DNA of 64,000 nt from Rhyzopertha dominica (taxonomy: Eukaryota > Arthropoda > Insecta > Coleoptera > Bostrichidae): assembly GCA_025024175.1 (NCBI GenBank), contig QCXZ01000137.1, positions 25,721,327-25,785,326 on the forward strand, written 5' to 3'. The first letter of the stretch is position 1. The number at the start of each line of letters is the position of its first letter. The position numbers and the translations under genes were made by a program. The notes below the pieces were generated by a model. The model was not told the origin of the DNA. It did not search any database and worked only from the letters and a program-made list of their open reading frames with translations. Positions 10,556 through 23,140 of the stretch are shown piece by piece.

Positions 10556-13500
10556 TTTTTTTGAACTCAACAACGGACTAATTGTGACGAAAATTGTAAA
10601 AAACTACGATATAAAGCAAACACCAAGGTACGGTACGCCTGTACGGGTAGAGCGTACGTTTGAGTTGTTCTCATAGGTAAATAAATACGACCATGAACGC
10701 ACCACAAGTATAATTTTACAAAATGAATATAATACCCAACATAGCACTCTATACAGGTTATCATGAATGTATTGTAGTGTTGTTTCGATAATATTGTTAT
10801 CTACTGTATACAATGGCTTTCTGCTCGGCAAAATTCGTACATTTTGTATGCACCATTAAATGTAGCAGCGCTTTTAGTGCCGCAACTCATATCACATATT
10901 TCCTGTTATTTGTCAGTATAATTTAGATGCACACTGTGATTTTGCAAACTACAAACGGTAAGGGTCTAGAGGTAAAAATGTCGAACATTGTCAGCGCAGC
11001 TTCTACTGAACATAAGGCTATAGATAAAATTTTTTTTTTCTGCTTTTTATTAGAACAGTATAGCAGTGGAAGAAAGTTAGTACAGTTTATATTTAAACGT
11101 GTGTCATTCTAATTGTAAAAGTAAATTTTGAATGGCCGAAACAAGAAAAGTTTGTTAGAAAAAAAGGCGTATACATCTTTAAAAATTAAAATGCTGCTTA
11201 AGTTTTTTTTTTAATTTTACTTTTGGCCTACTAATAAGGAATATAAATAAGGATTTATAATTGGTTTTATGGGACTGTCTGCTAAATGTAATGTAGGTAC
11301 TAGTGCGAAGTTGATAAAAACAACACACTATTTAAAATTCACATAATGGTTGAAAAGGGTTTTAGATTAGAATACCAAAGGAGTGTAAATTTTTATATAA
11401 TATAGCTGTATTTTATATCGCGAAAGAGCAGAACAAAACAGAATGGCAGTTATTTATCGATGTTTCCAGTTCACAGAAATCAGAGTATCGTATTAAATAT
11501 GACTGCTAGAGTTATGAATTACAGTCATGCGTTGGCAAATGAGTTTTAAGTGATTTGTTTGCGCAGTACTATAAGAAAGCTTCAATTTAGCCACATAATT
11601 TACTGATTAGGTTATATCACGTGAGAAGTACAAAAAATAAGTTACAGAAAAAAACACATTGAATTATCTAAAGGAATCCAAGAATCCAAGGCACTTTATA
11701 CATTACAGGAAAAGGGCACAATTTGTTACTTCATGGTTATTACAGTTTGGTGCATATATCACATTATCATCCATTTATTTGGGCTAAAGTAGCCCAGATT
11801 AAACAATTTTTCGTAAGCTCACGTACAGCTTCAAAGAAAATTTGTCAAACCGTGCAGTACATTAGATAGATCATCAAAAATCATTCTCAAAGCTTTTTTG
11901 AAAATTTAGAAACATTTTCTTTTGTTAATTATCTGGATTTTTTGTCGTGTCCCATTGACTGCTTGTTCAAAAGGTTAGGTATTCTGTTTCTGAATCATTA
12001 ATTTTAATGAAATGATAACCTTAATGTACAATTTACATTAAAAAATCAACTTTGGGCGGTTGCCATAACACTCATAAATATAATAAACGTAAACGTACAA
12101 CAACGCAAGATAGTACGCGACCGAGATAAAAAATGCAGCTCTCAACATCCTTTTCGCTCTTTATACAATATACCATATTGTTTCTGTCTTTCTATTACCT
12201 GTTTTTTGTGTTTCGTTGAGTGCATTTTAACTTTCTTCATCCTTTATCTGTAGATGTTTGCCTTTAAAAGTATCCTTGTAATAGTCTCTTCTAGCGTCTT
12301 GTTTTTTTTGTGGTTGATAATTGATCAGATCAGAAATGTTCTTAGTAGCAGTTAGGAACTGTTACTTCCTTACCAATACTAATTGAAGTCATGATACAAA
12401 GCGTAGTCTTTTTGCAATCATAAATTAAAGCACTTCCAGTTTAAAAGGATCGTAATTTTGGCACAGGTTTTCTAAAATATAAAAAAAAATCGTAGATATT
12501 TTGTTTAACCATCCTGCTTAATGACGAGGGTGAGAGATTTGATATTTTATCAAAAAATAGTGTCACATGCTTTTTGCCCTGTCGGGATGGTAGCCTGCGG
12601 AAAAGCTAGTTCTATTATATCCCAAGTTTGAAAGACCATTATGCTCTGCCATTAGCACATCTTCGAAATTCTACTCCTTCTTTTAAAAATTTTTAATATG
12701 TCAAAGTAAAGTTGTTTTACAGTTTCATAATTGTGTTGTATATTAGTGAATTTATTTTAATTACACTTTCTCATATTCTTCCATATTTTCTATATTTTCT
12801 TAATATAATGTAATAATAATGTCCAGTTTATGCGCTAAAGGAGATGTCAAATATGTTTAAACCATTTTTCAAAGAGCACCCCTCTTTACTGAAGTCATGT
12901 AATTGATAGCGCATTCAATTGAAAATTTTATTATTTTTAACGACTCTCAATGCAGTGAAAGAATTAATTACAATTACCAAATCTAGTATTCGTTATCATG
13001 ATCCGTTGTTATGCAACAATGGGAGACTAATTAATAAAAGTTACGCTGAGGGATACCGTTGGCCATAATACCGCTTATTGCTTATCTGTAGCTTTCTGAA
13101 TTCGAATGTGATTTATGTTGTGAAAGGAAGAAATATGCTGCATCTATTATTGTTGTGTGGAGTATGCCTCAAGGTATGAACGTTTAACAAGATAAAATGC
13201 CGCTAGATATATGTAATCAAAATCTGGTATTAAGTTTTTGTAACGTTTATTTCTCAACAGCGCAACTTAATGCAGACTTTCCTTTTATTTGCGTTAAAAA
13301 TTGCATTTAGCATTTTTCCGTTCGTGATTATCATGCATATTTCTTTATCGTCCTTGATTGGGGCAAAATGAAAACTCGACTTCGTTAGAAATCGTATCCT
13401 ATGTTTAACAGGCCTTTAGTTATCGCTTAAAAATATATCCTATCCAATTTTAGCTTTCAATTGGAGAGGAAATTGTGTATTTTATGATGTTTATATTTTT

Positions 13501-13984
13501 ATACCAAGCTATTTGCCTTTTGCGCTTTTGCAGCTAGAACATCGCAGGATGCTCGGGGTGTTTTCTCAGTAAACATTTCACAGCCATCTTTGCTCCAGAA
13601 ATTGATTTATTTCGTCCCGTAGTTTATTTGAGCTAGTTTAGTTTTTACGGCTGTCCGGCTATAACGTGTAATTGTTCCTTTTTGCGGGCACCAAGAACTA
13701 GTTGGTGGTAACATAGTTAATTTGAAAGTGATATAGTCCGTTGGTAATAAATAATCTAAAACCGTTGTTCTTGCGAACATTGTATTGCATTTTTATTAGA
13801 GAGGAAAATCGAAATGTGATGAGGCGTACAGTTTTTATACTTTTGGACTACAGTTTCATTGCGAAGTATGAAGTATTTAAATATACTATTGCAGTAAGTA
13901 TTCTAATTATTAATCCGATTTTTATTTTTTATTAATGAGATTTATATTCAATAACACAAGCAATGGAAAAGATGTACTTCGAGT
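10556..13984. other. Long AT-rich interval without a recognisable gene
   Basis: Many short frames occur in all phases (for example 10567-10764 minus and 13741-13935 plus), none with a domain or coding-like composition. I saw no clear repeats. Confidence 0.45.
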
Positions 13985-14090
13985 GGCCTGTATGTGTTGG
14001 TTGGCAAGTCAGTATCCTCTGTCTAATGAGCTGAAAAAATAGCAAAACCAGTCACGGGGTCCGACATGCCTACCAAACTAACTAAAGAAA
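13985..14090 (-). repeat. Single unit of the 6.1-6.4 kb inverted-dimer repeat family
   Basis: On the minus strand this stretch reads TCGGACCCCGTGACTGG, then TTTTGCTATTTTTTCAGCTC, ATTAGACAGAGGATACTGA and CCAACCAACAC. It aligns along its length with both arms at 6.1-6.4 kb. It is a solo unit without the inverted partner. Confidence 0.65.
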
Positions 14091-17000
14091 TAGTTGCATT
14101 TTTTACAATGATCCCTTTAATTGTTGGTTAATATTTAGCGTTCTCACAATTTCAAAATCTCATCAACGGTTGCAGGGACATAGAGTGCGGGTGCGTTATG
14201 CCGGGAAACTATTTCGTGTAATTGATTGTGTTTACATTTCCCTAGAACAAAAATCATAATCCTATAATTGCAAAAGAATTTCTTAAACAGATAAAGTGAT
14301 AACAAATACTGAGAAACAGCCTAAATTTGAAATAAGAGGACCCACTAAAGGCAAAAGAAAGAAAACATGATTCCTTAGAAATTATTTAAAAAAAAATAAA
14401 TACCTTTAGAACGGTTAATTCTAAATATTGACTATTCACATAAAAAGAGCTTGTAGTATTCATAACACGCAAACGCTTTTGTATAAAATACTTTCTTGCA
14501 GTTTCAACAATAACGGAAGAACTGGATCTATCTATCTATCATGAAAACTTTTAACTCAATAATATATAAATTAGCAGTATAATAAAAAGAAGCACAAAAA
14601 AGCTGAACTGTTTAAGTAGCTGGGTAGGTGCTATTAGATTGCCACGTTCTCTGTCCGAAATTATGAACGGGTTATGAACAGTTTTACACGTATCGAATAA
14701 AGCAGTTACCACCTAATGAACTAATTGAGCTAATGTATTAAAATTAAATGACAGTATTTCCTCAACATTTCGGAAATATTTCATAATGGGCATGAATAGA
14801 TAAATAACACTGAGCACAAACTGATTTAATAATAAATATATACTTTAGTGTTATGCATTTCCCAACCTAATGGGTTCAGCCGCTATAATTAACCTCCATT
14901 CCTAGAAAAAACCACAGGGATTTATACTACCCCATTTAATTGGAGTGCATTCGCAAGCAAGGAAATTAGTAAATGTCGAATAATAATAAAAATATATGTA
15001 TATCTAAACGCGCTATACGGGTAGTATAATTTCCAGTGAAATATTATACTCCAGTCCAATCCGCGCCGCCTCGCGGCAACTAGCGGAAGGAATCCTAATA
15101 AGCAGTCCACCATTAGCAGTCTCATTATCCGTGAATTTGATTGTACCTTTGTGCACTATTGTTAGACGATAGTACAGTTTGATAGTAAAAATTACAATTT
15201 ATGAGTTTTAGATGTTCCTATAAATTATATATGTATATATTTTTTTTATTGTGCGGGTGGTATTGTAAAAATACCTTTTTGGAACCTGGTGTCGCAAATC
15301 TAGTGTTGTTTAGGTCACTTAACTGAACAGTTATGTCTTTCTAAATTTTTTTCCAAGTAGGTATGCCACTGTTTTTGCTGTGTTGTTTGGTCCACAAGAA
15401 AGAAAAAGGTTTTTACCAAGAAAACATTAATTAATTATGTTTTGTCAAAGGTCATTCACATATCCTTAACTACTGTAATGAACTGTAATTATTTAATGGA
15501 TATTTGGAATTACAAGGTAAGGTAATGCTATAAAATTAAAGCATCGAAAGGCTTATTAATTTGGTTATTATGAGTTTGCGATTAACAGCAATTTGATACT
15601 TAAAACAGCATGAATTTGCAACACATTGAAAAACTCTTAAATAACACTACATAAACTCATAAACAGCGAACATCTAATTGAGTAGGCGTTGATGTAAACT
15701 AAATTTATAAAATTAATATTAAATCATGACGATTAGCAAGAGCACACGTTAAAATCGATAACCTGTAATGGCAAGAGCAGTTGACCACACCTATGGACAG
15801 TATATACTTCTCCCTCTCTCACAACCTATCGACATATTCATCCAGCTTTACAGTGATGGAGAATACTCTGCAAAAAAAGGGTCTACCTTTTTGCAAGCTT
15901 TTTAATAAGACAATGTAATAACTATCTCAGAATCTTGTGTCGTTTATGAAATCAAGTATCGTTATAAAGGTGTAAGTATGTGGAACAAACCTTGAAATCG
16001 CTTGAAAATTATGACACATAATGATATAATATTTTTCTGAATATGAAATATTCTACATCTGTACAATATAGCGTGAGTCCAAGTAACATTACATCATTTT
16101 ACTGGACTAAAATGATAGGAGTCTCATGGCTCTATGGATTACAGATTATATAATACCAATGTACAAAATAATTTCGGAATAGGTGATTCTTATTCAAAAA
16201 AGAACGTTACGCTTTTATTTTTTGTGCTGATTCACGGTAACCATTTTTAATAATTTATATCTAGTAATATTAAAAACTATTTATATCTATTTCAATTAGG
16301 AGTAACTTGGAATTATGTAGAGGAGGTAGATGGATTAAAATCCAAATTATCTTTTGAATAACTTCATTATGAAAAATAAAAATACTTTTTAGAAATAATT
16401 TATCGGAATGAAAATGCTCGATTTGTACAGAGCTTCTATAAATGACTCATGCAACGCGGGTGGCGTTGATTTCTGAATTCGTTGTGCCGCCTTTTTGTAA
16501 CTGCTGTCAGCTACAATATGCACGGCGAAAGTACTGATGGTTGCAGATCAATGTCACCCCACAGCTCCGAAATATGAGCTTTCTGCGACCTTAAAGTTAA
16601 TTATCCCACAAAACACTACAGAATATGTTGAAAATATACACTCCCAGGCGTTTTTTTATATTAAAATATATCAAATAATTCAAAAATCGACAGATGACAA
16701 GTATACGTCACTTTCCTGAGGGGAGGCAAATTGATTTAATTGATAATTTCCATAAGCACCGTGGATGCATGAATCATTTATAGAAACCCGTAGTACCTGC
16801 ACCATGTAAAGTAGAACGTTCTGATTAAAATCCAAATGAATTGAAAATAACATATAGAAATGGTATTTTGAAACGACGCGACGGCTGACTTTTGTGACAG
16901 AAATGCGAATACGAACACATACCTAAATAGGTATATTCAATACTTCTTTCTGACGTATATTAAAATGTACAGGCAAATCTTAGTATATGCAAAACATGGA

Positions 17001-20000
17001 AGTTTCCAATACATATTTTGACAAGTATCGCACGACTTTCGTGACAGAGTAGCCGAAGCACTAAACATCACGTTAAATCAAACTTTAACCCAGATAATTT
17101 TTTATGTAGAACTGTTTTGCTTTCAAAATTAACTACTTTATATTTATGGTGACAAAAATAAAAAAATAACATACATCAAGTATATGTCAATTAATTCTTA
17201 AAATAGGACATACTTTCTAAAACCGTGCACGCATGATAAACGCAACTTTTTATTATATAATTACCTGAGTCAACAACCACTGTGCACATACATACTTAAT
17301 GTGTAAGATGCGGTCGTTCGCAATGATCTCAAGTACCTACACTTATTGTGTCTATATTCATCCACAGTAAGTACCTTCATCGTGGCTTGTTAAAGTAGCC
17401 GACAATCACCAAACCAGAAGCCATGCAAATATATCTGCTTTGCGCGGAACAGGTATAGTTACGGTCTGTTGCCTTCGTATTATGCCGAGATATACTTCTA
17501 ATAGCTTGACGGCAGCCCATTGTCTCTTTTATTCGACGATGGTTTAAAACTTAATACTCTACGTGGTGTGCTGAATATAGCTGACTCACCATCGGACTTT
17601 TTAATTTGTCGCATTAAACCTAGTTCGTTAGATTAATCCTTATGTCAGTGGGAGAAACTGGGCGTTGCTGCTGAACAATTTCGTATTTGATCAGATTATT
17701 TTTTAGAAGCTGGGTTAGGTGTCATTTTAGCTTTTTTGTATGCCGAGAAATACGTAAGCAAAGGGTATGTAGAAAGTAGTGACATATGGTGGGTGTTTAT
17801 TTTAAAAAGAAAATTTTAACTGAGATTAGTAAAGGAAATTTTATCTAGCAATTTCAACAAAAAAACAAAATTTGTTAATCTAAATCGATATTGTTGCGCC
17901 GTAATGTGGACGAGTACTCTTCCTGTTTTCGTTAAAAAAAAATATGTTTTTTAATATTCAAATTCTTTAGTGGTTCCTATCATTTAAAGCGTTTCTCGAG
18001 ATAAACAACTGGGCATTTTGTTGCCAATGTATTATAAATAATAGTCGTTTTATAAATAATTTGGTTTAATTCGAAAGAAAACAAACTGAGCTTTATAATG
18101 CCCTTTGTTTTTTTACATAATCCTTACTCCAACGTCAAGGCTTGCAAAATACATATTTACTTCCTGTACAGGTATGTACCTAGGTATGAAAGTCTAAAGG
18201 AGCTAAATCTGGTGAATAGGTAAGATGTGTTATTGCTAGCTTTAATTTTTCTAAAAGGCATGCGTAATATTAACCGGTAACGGTTTTTCTGGTTTTGAAA
18301 TAATCAATATCGAGAATTCTTTCCTCCTCCGCTGGATTCTTCTGATACATTTGCAAATTCGCATGCGAATCCGCTTTTACTTGGGTGTGAGTAGCCTCGA
18401 CAGTCATCTTGCAGATAAATTTTTCATGTGCAGTTCGTTATGCAAAATGAAACATATTATTTCATTTGAGATGTCTTCAGGATCAACTGAACCACGCACG
18501 TACAATACTGTACAATCAATCATAGATACCAGTCAATATAGTAACAAAAAAAAAACGAGCTGTAACAAAAAGTTTAAAATATATCACGTTAAAAACATAA
18601 AAGATCAGTTATTCACGTATCATAATCACGACTAAACTCGACTATCAAGAAGACAAACCCATTGACAAATACAATGCAGCAAACGGTATGAGCATTCATT
18701 CACCCTCTTTCTCTTTCGAAGTATTATTTCTTAGGTTATAAGTGCTCTGTACTAGTATGCTAGTAGATGATGTTTTTTTTAAGAAAAGAGTGGTACCATT
18801 CATGCTATTATTATAATTATTATTGCTGTAGCTTGAACTGCACTTTTTGTTTGCTAATTCCTTATGAAGTTTCTAATAAGTTATGTTATATGCTTCTGAA
18901 TAACGCCAACGAGAAAGAATAGTGACTGTTTTTTATCTGTATTTAAATCTCTGCGACTTGTGGAAAATACGATACCACACAACTATATGTAGTTTCAAAG
19001 TGAATACTCCGCTTCACTTATAGTCGTTCGTATCTTATAAAAGTAGCTAAGTAAATATAAAGAAAATTGATTGTAGAAAGCTCCAAACACTATGCACATG
19101 TACAAAATTGCAGTATTTAGACAAGTCGGTCCTGGCTTGTTTTTGGGATCATTATAATTATATATAATTATCTACGCGTTTTGTTTAACATTCAGCAGGA
19201 GATCTGTGAAACCAATTGTTTTTTAGAATTTTTTACGCGGATTTTCGGTGTTTGTAATTTCCTGGTATAATCATTATCGCATTTAAGGTAGTTTCGAACT
19301 GCCTTCGTGTAGCAACTATCTATTTTGTGCCAAATTTCAAATCTACACAGTTTGCAAATTAGATTTGTGACAGATGGATAGGTGGAGATATAGATACAGA
19401 GTAAGTAATTAAGTTAACTTGTTTTGCTATCTAGCGCCAAGTAAATTTCGCATAAACATCTGTAAGCGACGCATTAATGTTTACCTAATAGTGTTTCCCA
19501 CGTGTCAAATTGGATAAGTCACTAATCTCCTCNTTTGATTTTAAACGGTCCCTACTTTATTGCTTTTTTGTAGCATATTTGCTAACCGTATACACTCTGT
19601 TAGACTTATATTATTTCAATTTGTACCTCTTACCTTTACCAACGGGTTTTTCCATTTCGGATTTCCGATTATTGAACTAGTTGTTCCGCGTATTATGATG
19701 TGCTCTGCCAAGCAACAAATTAAGGACTTTTTAGCCTGGAAAGTTCTTTTTCGTTTAACCTGCTATATGCAGCTTCAATTTGCCTTTGCGCTTCAAGTCC
19801 TTATTCTTTTCAGTGACATTTCGCTGTACGGGTTAGCCGCTTCCGAGTTCATGAGCAGACATGGGAATTTTTGCGCTATATCATGTGATTTCAAGCATAA
19901 AAGCTTGTGCAGCAGATCTGCCTAGTGAGCTTCTCAGTTCTTGAAATTTCACTCGGAGTTTGTTAACATCGCGTCGTTGGCAATTTACTGCGAATTTATT

Positions 20001-20764
20001 GCTGTGCGCGTGGCTGCCCCGAAACTTACATAGTACGGTTGCGTTGCGGTTGACGTAGGAAATTACGGTAATCCTCTTACACAGGCCTCGAAGACGAGCT
20101 ATTCTGATTATCATCAAGATTATCTTATTTTGTAGCAGTAAAACAGTGAGACATCGATGCAGTGTATATGCTTCCTTCTACAAGAAAATTAGGGCATCTT
20201 GTTTACTGCTTACTGATTTATTTACAATTTTAACATTTTTGGAAAACTGTGCGCTGTGATAAAATGTTTAAGACTCTTATAGTATCACATCTTTGAGAAC
20301 ATTTCCTTTGTGTGTCAGATTTGTTTACTCATTTTTGAGTTATTTGTATACCAAATATTGGTTTTTGCATAAATATGCAATTAATTTTGTTTTTTCTATA
20401 GCAAATCTTAACGTTTGCTTCAATCTATTCAAACCAAAGGTTCAAGGTGCATTTTGGATTCTAGATAGATAAAAGGGTAGATAAAGTAATTTATTTCTTA
20501 TTACAGTTTTAATTATGATTTTGATTTAAAACAACTTACTTTACTTTTCCAGTAATATTGTGTCACGGAACACATTTTTTTCTTGTGATAACTAAATAAA
20601 AGTAGAACTTAAATTAGAGCTACCACAACCTTTTCTACTACTGCGTTTTCGATATTAGATGCAGCAAATGAAGACTATTTACAACCACATACAAGTTTTA
20701 CTGTTACCAGATCGGCGCCAGAATTTACTAGCATCGTGGCTGTAAAGCAGTGGAAACATATAAA
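14091..20764. other. Long AT-rich interval without a recognisable gene
   Basis: The longest frame is 121 codons at 19560-19925 plus. It is rich in Phe, Leu and Ile, shows no family signature and overlaps a 78-codon minus frame, so I treat it as chance. A short TATC run occurs near 14530. Nothing else repeats visibly. Confidence 0.45.
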
Positions 20765-20824
20765 GCATATTTTAAGTACTTGCTAAAGCGCTTTAGGCTA
20801 ATATAAAGCCATCATCAGTACAAT

Positions 20825-21752
20825 GTGCTATATTAGAGTGAGGTAGATGTCGGCCATTTTGCTGCGGTACGTCCAAATTCTGGATCAAAACAAACCAAAT
20901 TGTCATAGCGTACGTTACGGAGTTTGGTGATTTATTTAGTTTTAAAAAAAGTATTTTAAAGTGTTACTGTCTATGTTTGAGTAGCTTATACTACTTCACT
21001 TTACTTAGCAAGTATAACAAACAAAAATTACATTTAGTTACAATGTGTTATTGAAAAGCTTAACATACAATAAGTATGTTTGTAGAGCATTACCATTTAC
21101 AAGTTGTACCAGAAAATCGTAACGGGTTGGGTCCCTGGAAGTTTTTGTTATAATGAAAGAAACGTGTAATCTTTACAGCATTTCTTCTGGGTCGTTTTTA
21201 AACAATAGATTGCAACTAAATGTAACTTTGGTTTGTAATCTTACTAAATTATACGAATGTATGTAAAATACTCAAACATACACAGTAACACTCAATTTTC
21301 AGAGCAAAATAATAGTTTAAAACAACATTTTGAATTTGTATGTTTGAGTGGTTTACATGCCTTCGTATTATTCAGCAAGTATTATAAACAGAAATTACAT
21401 TTAGTTGCAATCTATTGTTGAAAAACAATCTAAAAGAAATACTGCAAAAATTATGTTTTTCTCTCATTATAACTAGAACATCTAGGGACCCAGCACGTTA
21501 CGATTTTCTGGTATAACATGAAAATGGTCATGGGTACTTAGTATATCTTAAGCTTTTCAACAATACATTGTAACGTAAAGTAATTTATGTTTGTAATAAT
21601 TGTTGAGTAAAGCGAAGGAGTGTAAGCTGCTCAAACATACACAGCAACACTTCTAAATATTCTTTTGAAGATTTAAAGCTACAAAATTGCACCCAACACT
21701 GAGCTCCGTTACGCACGTTATTGCAACTCGACACCTATGTCAGCACTAATAT
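20825..21752. mobile_element. Doubly palindromic insertion inside the foldback element
   Basis: Its ends (TGCTATATTAG... and ...CTAATATAGCA) are inverted and continue as matching flanks with CGTTACGGAG on the left and CTCCGTTACG on the right. Inside are two units, about 20961-21291 and 21325-21650. Each is itself bounded by inverted copies of a TATGTTTGAGTA-type end. The units lie head to head: AGAAAATCGTAACGGGTTGG in the first appears inverted in the second. The result is palindromes within a palindrome. No coding sequence was seen. The corresponding site is uninterrupted in the right arm, which supports insertion. Confidence 0.75.
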
Positions 21753-21867
21753 AGCAAATTTACACAAATTGAAAAATAATTTAAAAAGTAAATCTGATGT
21801 CAAAATGAAAGCAAGCATACTTGACCTGAAACAAAACCTAGTCTACATGTCAGCAACACAAACAAAG

Positions 21868-22293
21868 ACTTTAATGATCTTAAAATGCATGTCTATGCTG
21901 TGCTGTCTACACCTCAACCAACTGCAGATAGTACTATTGCTTTGGTATATAAGCAAAACCAGTTCTGTGCCGTGTTGTCTACACTAGACCTAAACTGCAC
22001 TGATGAGCTGTAATGAAAGCGAAATAGTACTATCTGCAGTTGGTTGAGGTGTAGACAGCACAGCATAGACATGCATTTTAATGTATGTTGGTTCTTGCCC
22101 GTTAGCAAAAAGTGCCGTGGGGGCCTACTGTCAAATTGAAGTATGCAGTTGCATGCCAATTTGTCAGGCTACAGGCTACAGGTCACTTCCTTTAGGAAGT
22201 AGTACCCGTTAAGGCAGCTAGGTGGCTTTGTCATCATGTCAGTGTAATGCTGACAGATGGCATTGCCATCCCAAATTCTTACTTTAATGATCT
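21868..22293 (+). mobile_element. Retroposed insertion with 13 bp target-site duplication
   Basis: The direct repeat ACTTTAATGATCT at 21868-21880 recurs at 22281-22293 and brackets a 400-base insertion (21881-22280). The right arm of the foldback lacks the insertion, which confirms it as additional sequence. The 3' part, with GCTAGGTGGCTTTGTCATCA followed by a GTCAG...CTGAC hairpin and GATGGCATTGCC, resembles 51470-51545. The internal CTAGACCTAAACTGCACTGA resembles 53062-53130. The duplication length and tail structure suggest a non-LTR mechanism (SINE or 5'-truncated LINE). There is no poly-A tail. Confidence 0.75.
21881..22080. repeat. Perfect 58 bp inverted repeat with 84 bp spacer
   Basis: The arm 21881-21938 is the exact reverse complement of 22023-22080, by eye at all 58 positions. 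Apart from the 83-base middle part it makes up the 5' half of the retroposed insertion. The right arm plus the preceding CTAGACCTAAACT stretch is the element's 5' region. The left part is that same region inverted, as produced by 5' inversion (twin priming) of LINE machinery. A transcript would form a long perfect hairpin. Confidence 0.9.
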
Positions 22294-23140
22294 ACTGTAC
22301 AGTTTAATATGGGACACTAAAATTACAAAAATCATTAAACACTTTAAAATTTTGGTCATTTATAATGTTGTACATTTCTAAATAATTTAGTTTTAAAGAT
22401 TTGTTACAAAGCTTTTTAAGGTAGCAATTTCGTACCAATTTCATATAACAATAATAATATTTTTATATTTTGCAGACTCTTAAGATGTTCGCTTTCTCTT
22501 CCGCTTGTCCGATATAAACAGAACTGCAATTTTACATGAAAAACTATATAAGTACTCTTAAATGATTCAAAACTGGAATTTTGTCGTACAAAGAGAGAAA
22601 AGACTGCCTACCGCAGAAAAAACAATATTTCATCCAAAGGAAGCAAACAATTAGACAAACTTACTGAAACTGGACCGGCAAACCTAATGGGGCATCAAAT
22701 TTTAATTGTAGGAACTGAACATCTTAAGATATTTGAAAAATTAAAAATACTGATATTGTAACAACAAATTCGTCGTTTGATAAGCATTTATGATTACACA
22801 AGCACACTGCTACCTTAAAGAAGATAAGAATATATTGATTACGACATTGTAACAAATTTTAAAATTAAATTATTTAGAAATTTTGGAAATACATAAAGTT
22901 ATAAATGACTAAAATTTAACAATTTTGAGCTATTATTGTAAGTTTAGTGCCCCATATTAAACTGTATAGGTGATAAAGCCTGTGTTGCTGACATGTAGTT
23001 TACTTTTTGTTTGTCAAGTCTGCTTGCTTTTATTTTGACGTAAGATTTACTTGTAAAATCTTTTTCAATTTGTGTAAAATGTACTGATCATGACTTTATA
23101 TTAGTTGAAAGCGCTTTACTAAATACTTGAAATAAAGTGG

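Larger units (their letters stand above)
20765..23140. mobile_element. Nested foldback element: composite 2.4 kb inverted repeat
   Basis: Outer arms pair: 20774-20827 (AAGTACTTGCTAAAGCG, then TAATATAAAGCCATCATCAG) with 23080-23131. The next arm segments also pair: 21758-21862 with 22981-23080, and 22293-22491 with 22717-22970. About 225 unpaired bases (22492-22716) lie in the middle. Two insertions interrupt the left arm: a palindromic block at about 20825-21752 and a retroposed piece at 21881-22280. Removing them leaves a foldback element of roughly 1.05 kb with arms of about 360-400 bases. No transposase is present, so it is non-autonomous. Confidence 0.85.

Noticed and set aside
19560..19925. 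121-codon plus frame
   Set aside because: Composition is Phe/Leu/Ile-rich with no motif, it overlaps a minus frame, and there is no start or splice context.
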